A stretch of DNA of 6,329 nucleotides from Chloroflexota bacterium (lineage in GTDB: Bacteria; Chloroflexota; Anaerolineae; Anaerolineales; Villigracilaceae): contig JAJYOH010000365.1 of assembly GCA_021796315.1 (NCBI GenBank), positions 1 to 6,329 of the forward strand, read 5' to 3'. Numbering within the stretch: the first letter of the stretch is position 1; each line of letters starts with the position of its first letter. The translations under genes and the position numbers were made by a program. Of the stretch, positions 6,290 through 6,329 are shown in pieces. The notes beneath the pieces are model-generated. The model made no database searches, was not told where the DNA came from, and saw only the letters and a list, made by a program, of their open reading frames with translations.

Positions 6290-6329
6290 TTGGAAACTTT
6301 ACAACCTGATACACAACCGACCCGTCAAC
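6290..6329 (+). CDS. 5' end of an unidentified gene with TTG start
   Basis: From the TTG at 6290, 13 codons are open to the window edge, reading (M)ETLQPDTQPTRQ. The strong GGAGG upstream and the TATAAT at 6257 support a real gene start. The peptide is too short and polar to name. It is not visibly a signal peptide. It could be co-transcribed with the methyltransferase or use its own promoter. Confidence 0.6.
   Translation, partial: METLQPDTQPTRQ

Overview
This 6.3 kb window is compact bacterial DNA of moderate GC content. Every gene I can support lies on the + strand. The mix of a stand-alone PAS protein, a PqqD/radical-SAM-like protein and secreted HExxH proteins, plus the general codon style, suggests an environmental Chloroflexota bacterium (Anaerolineae-like). 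No marker gene is present, so this assignment is a weak inference.

Layout: (1) 2-337, the 3' end of a small PAS-domain sensor protein whose first residues lie outside the window. (2) 378-1415, an unrecognised 345-residue protein with one C-terminal membrane helix. It is followed after 10 bp by (3) 1426-2556, a PqqD-like domain joined to a radical-SAM-type barrel in which the iron-sulfur cysteines are missing. That unit ends at a clear intrinsic terminator (2574-2606). (4) 2748-3824, a lipoprotein with a HEFGH zinc-peptidase motif, followed by its own terminator (3851-3880). (5) 3937-5007, a diverged tandem paralogue of gene 4 with HEYAH and a membrane anchor instead of a lipobox. (6) 5009-5533, a cysteine-based protein phosphatase (CX5R). 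(7) 5530-6261, a class I SAM-dependent methyltransferase. (8) From 6290, the first 13 codons of a gene that runs off the window, with a strong Shine-Dalgarno and a TTG start.

Genes 2-3 probably form one two-gene operon. Genes 5-6-7 are packed (1 bp gap, then a 4 bp ATGA overlap) and probably form another. Gene 4 sits alone, with no obvious promoter or ribosome site and terminators on both sides.

The strongest point for a second look is gene 3. It keeps the radical SAM fold signature (the GGE motif and the aromatic residue after the cluster loop) and an N-terminal PqqD/RRE-like domain, but L140, T144 and D147 sit where the CX3CX2C cysteines should be, and the C-terminal SPASM-like cysteines are also gone. 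It is therefore best read as a radical-SAM pseudoenzyme, paired with an uncharacterised membrane-tethered partner. The tandem zincin-like paralogues with different membrane anchors are the second point of interest.
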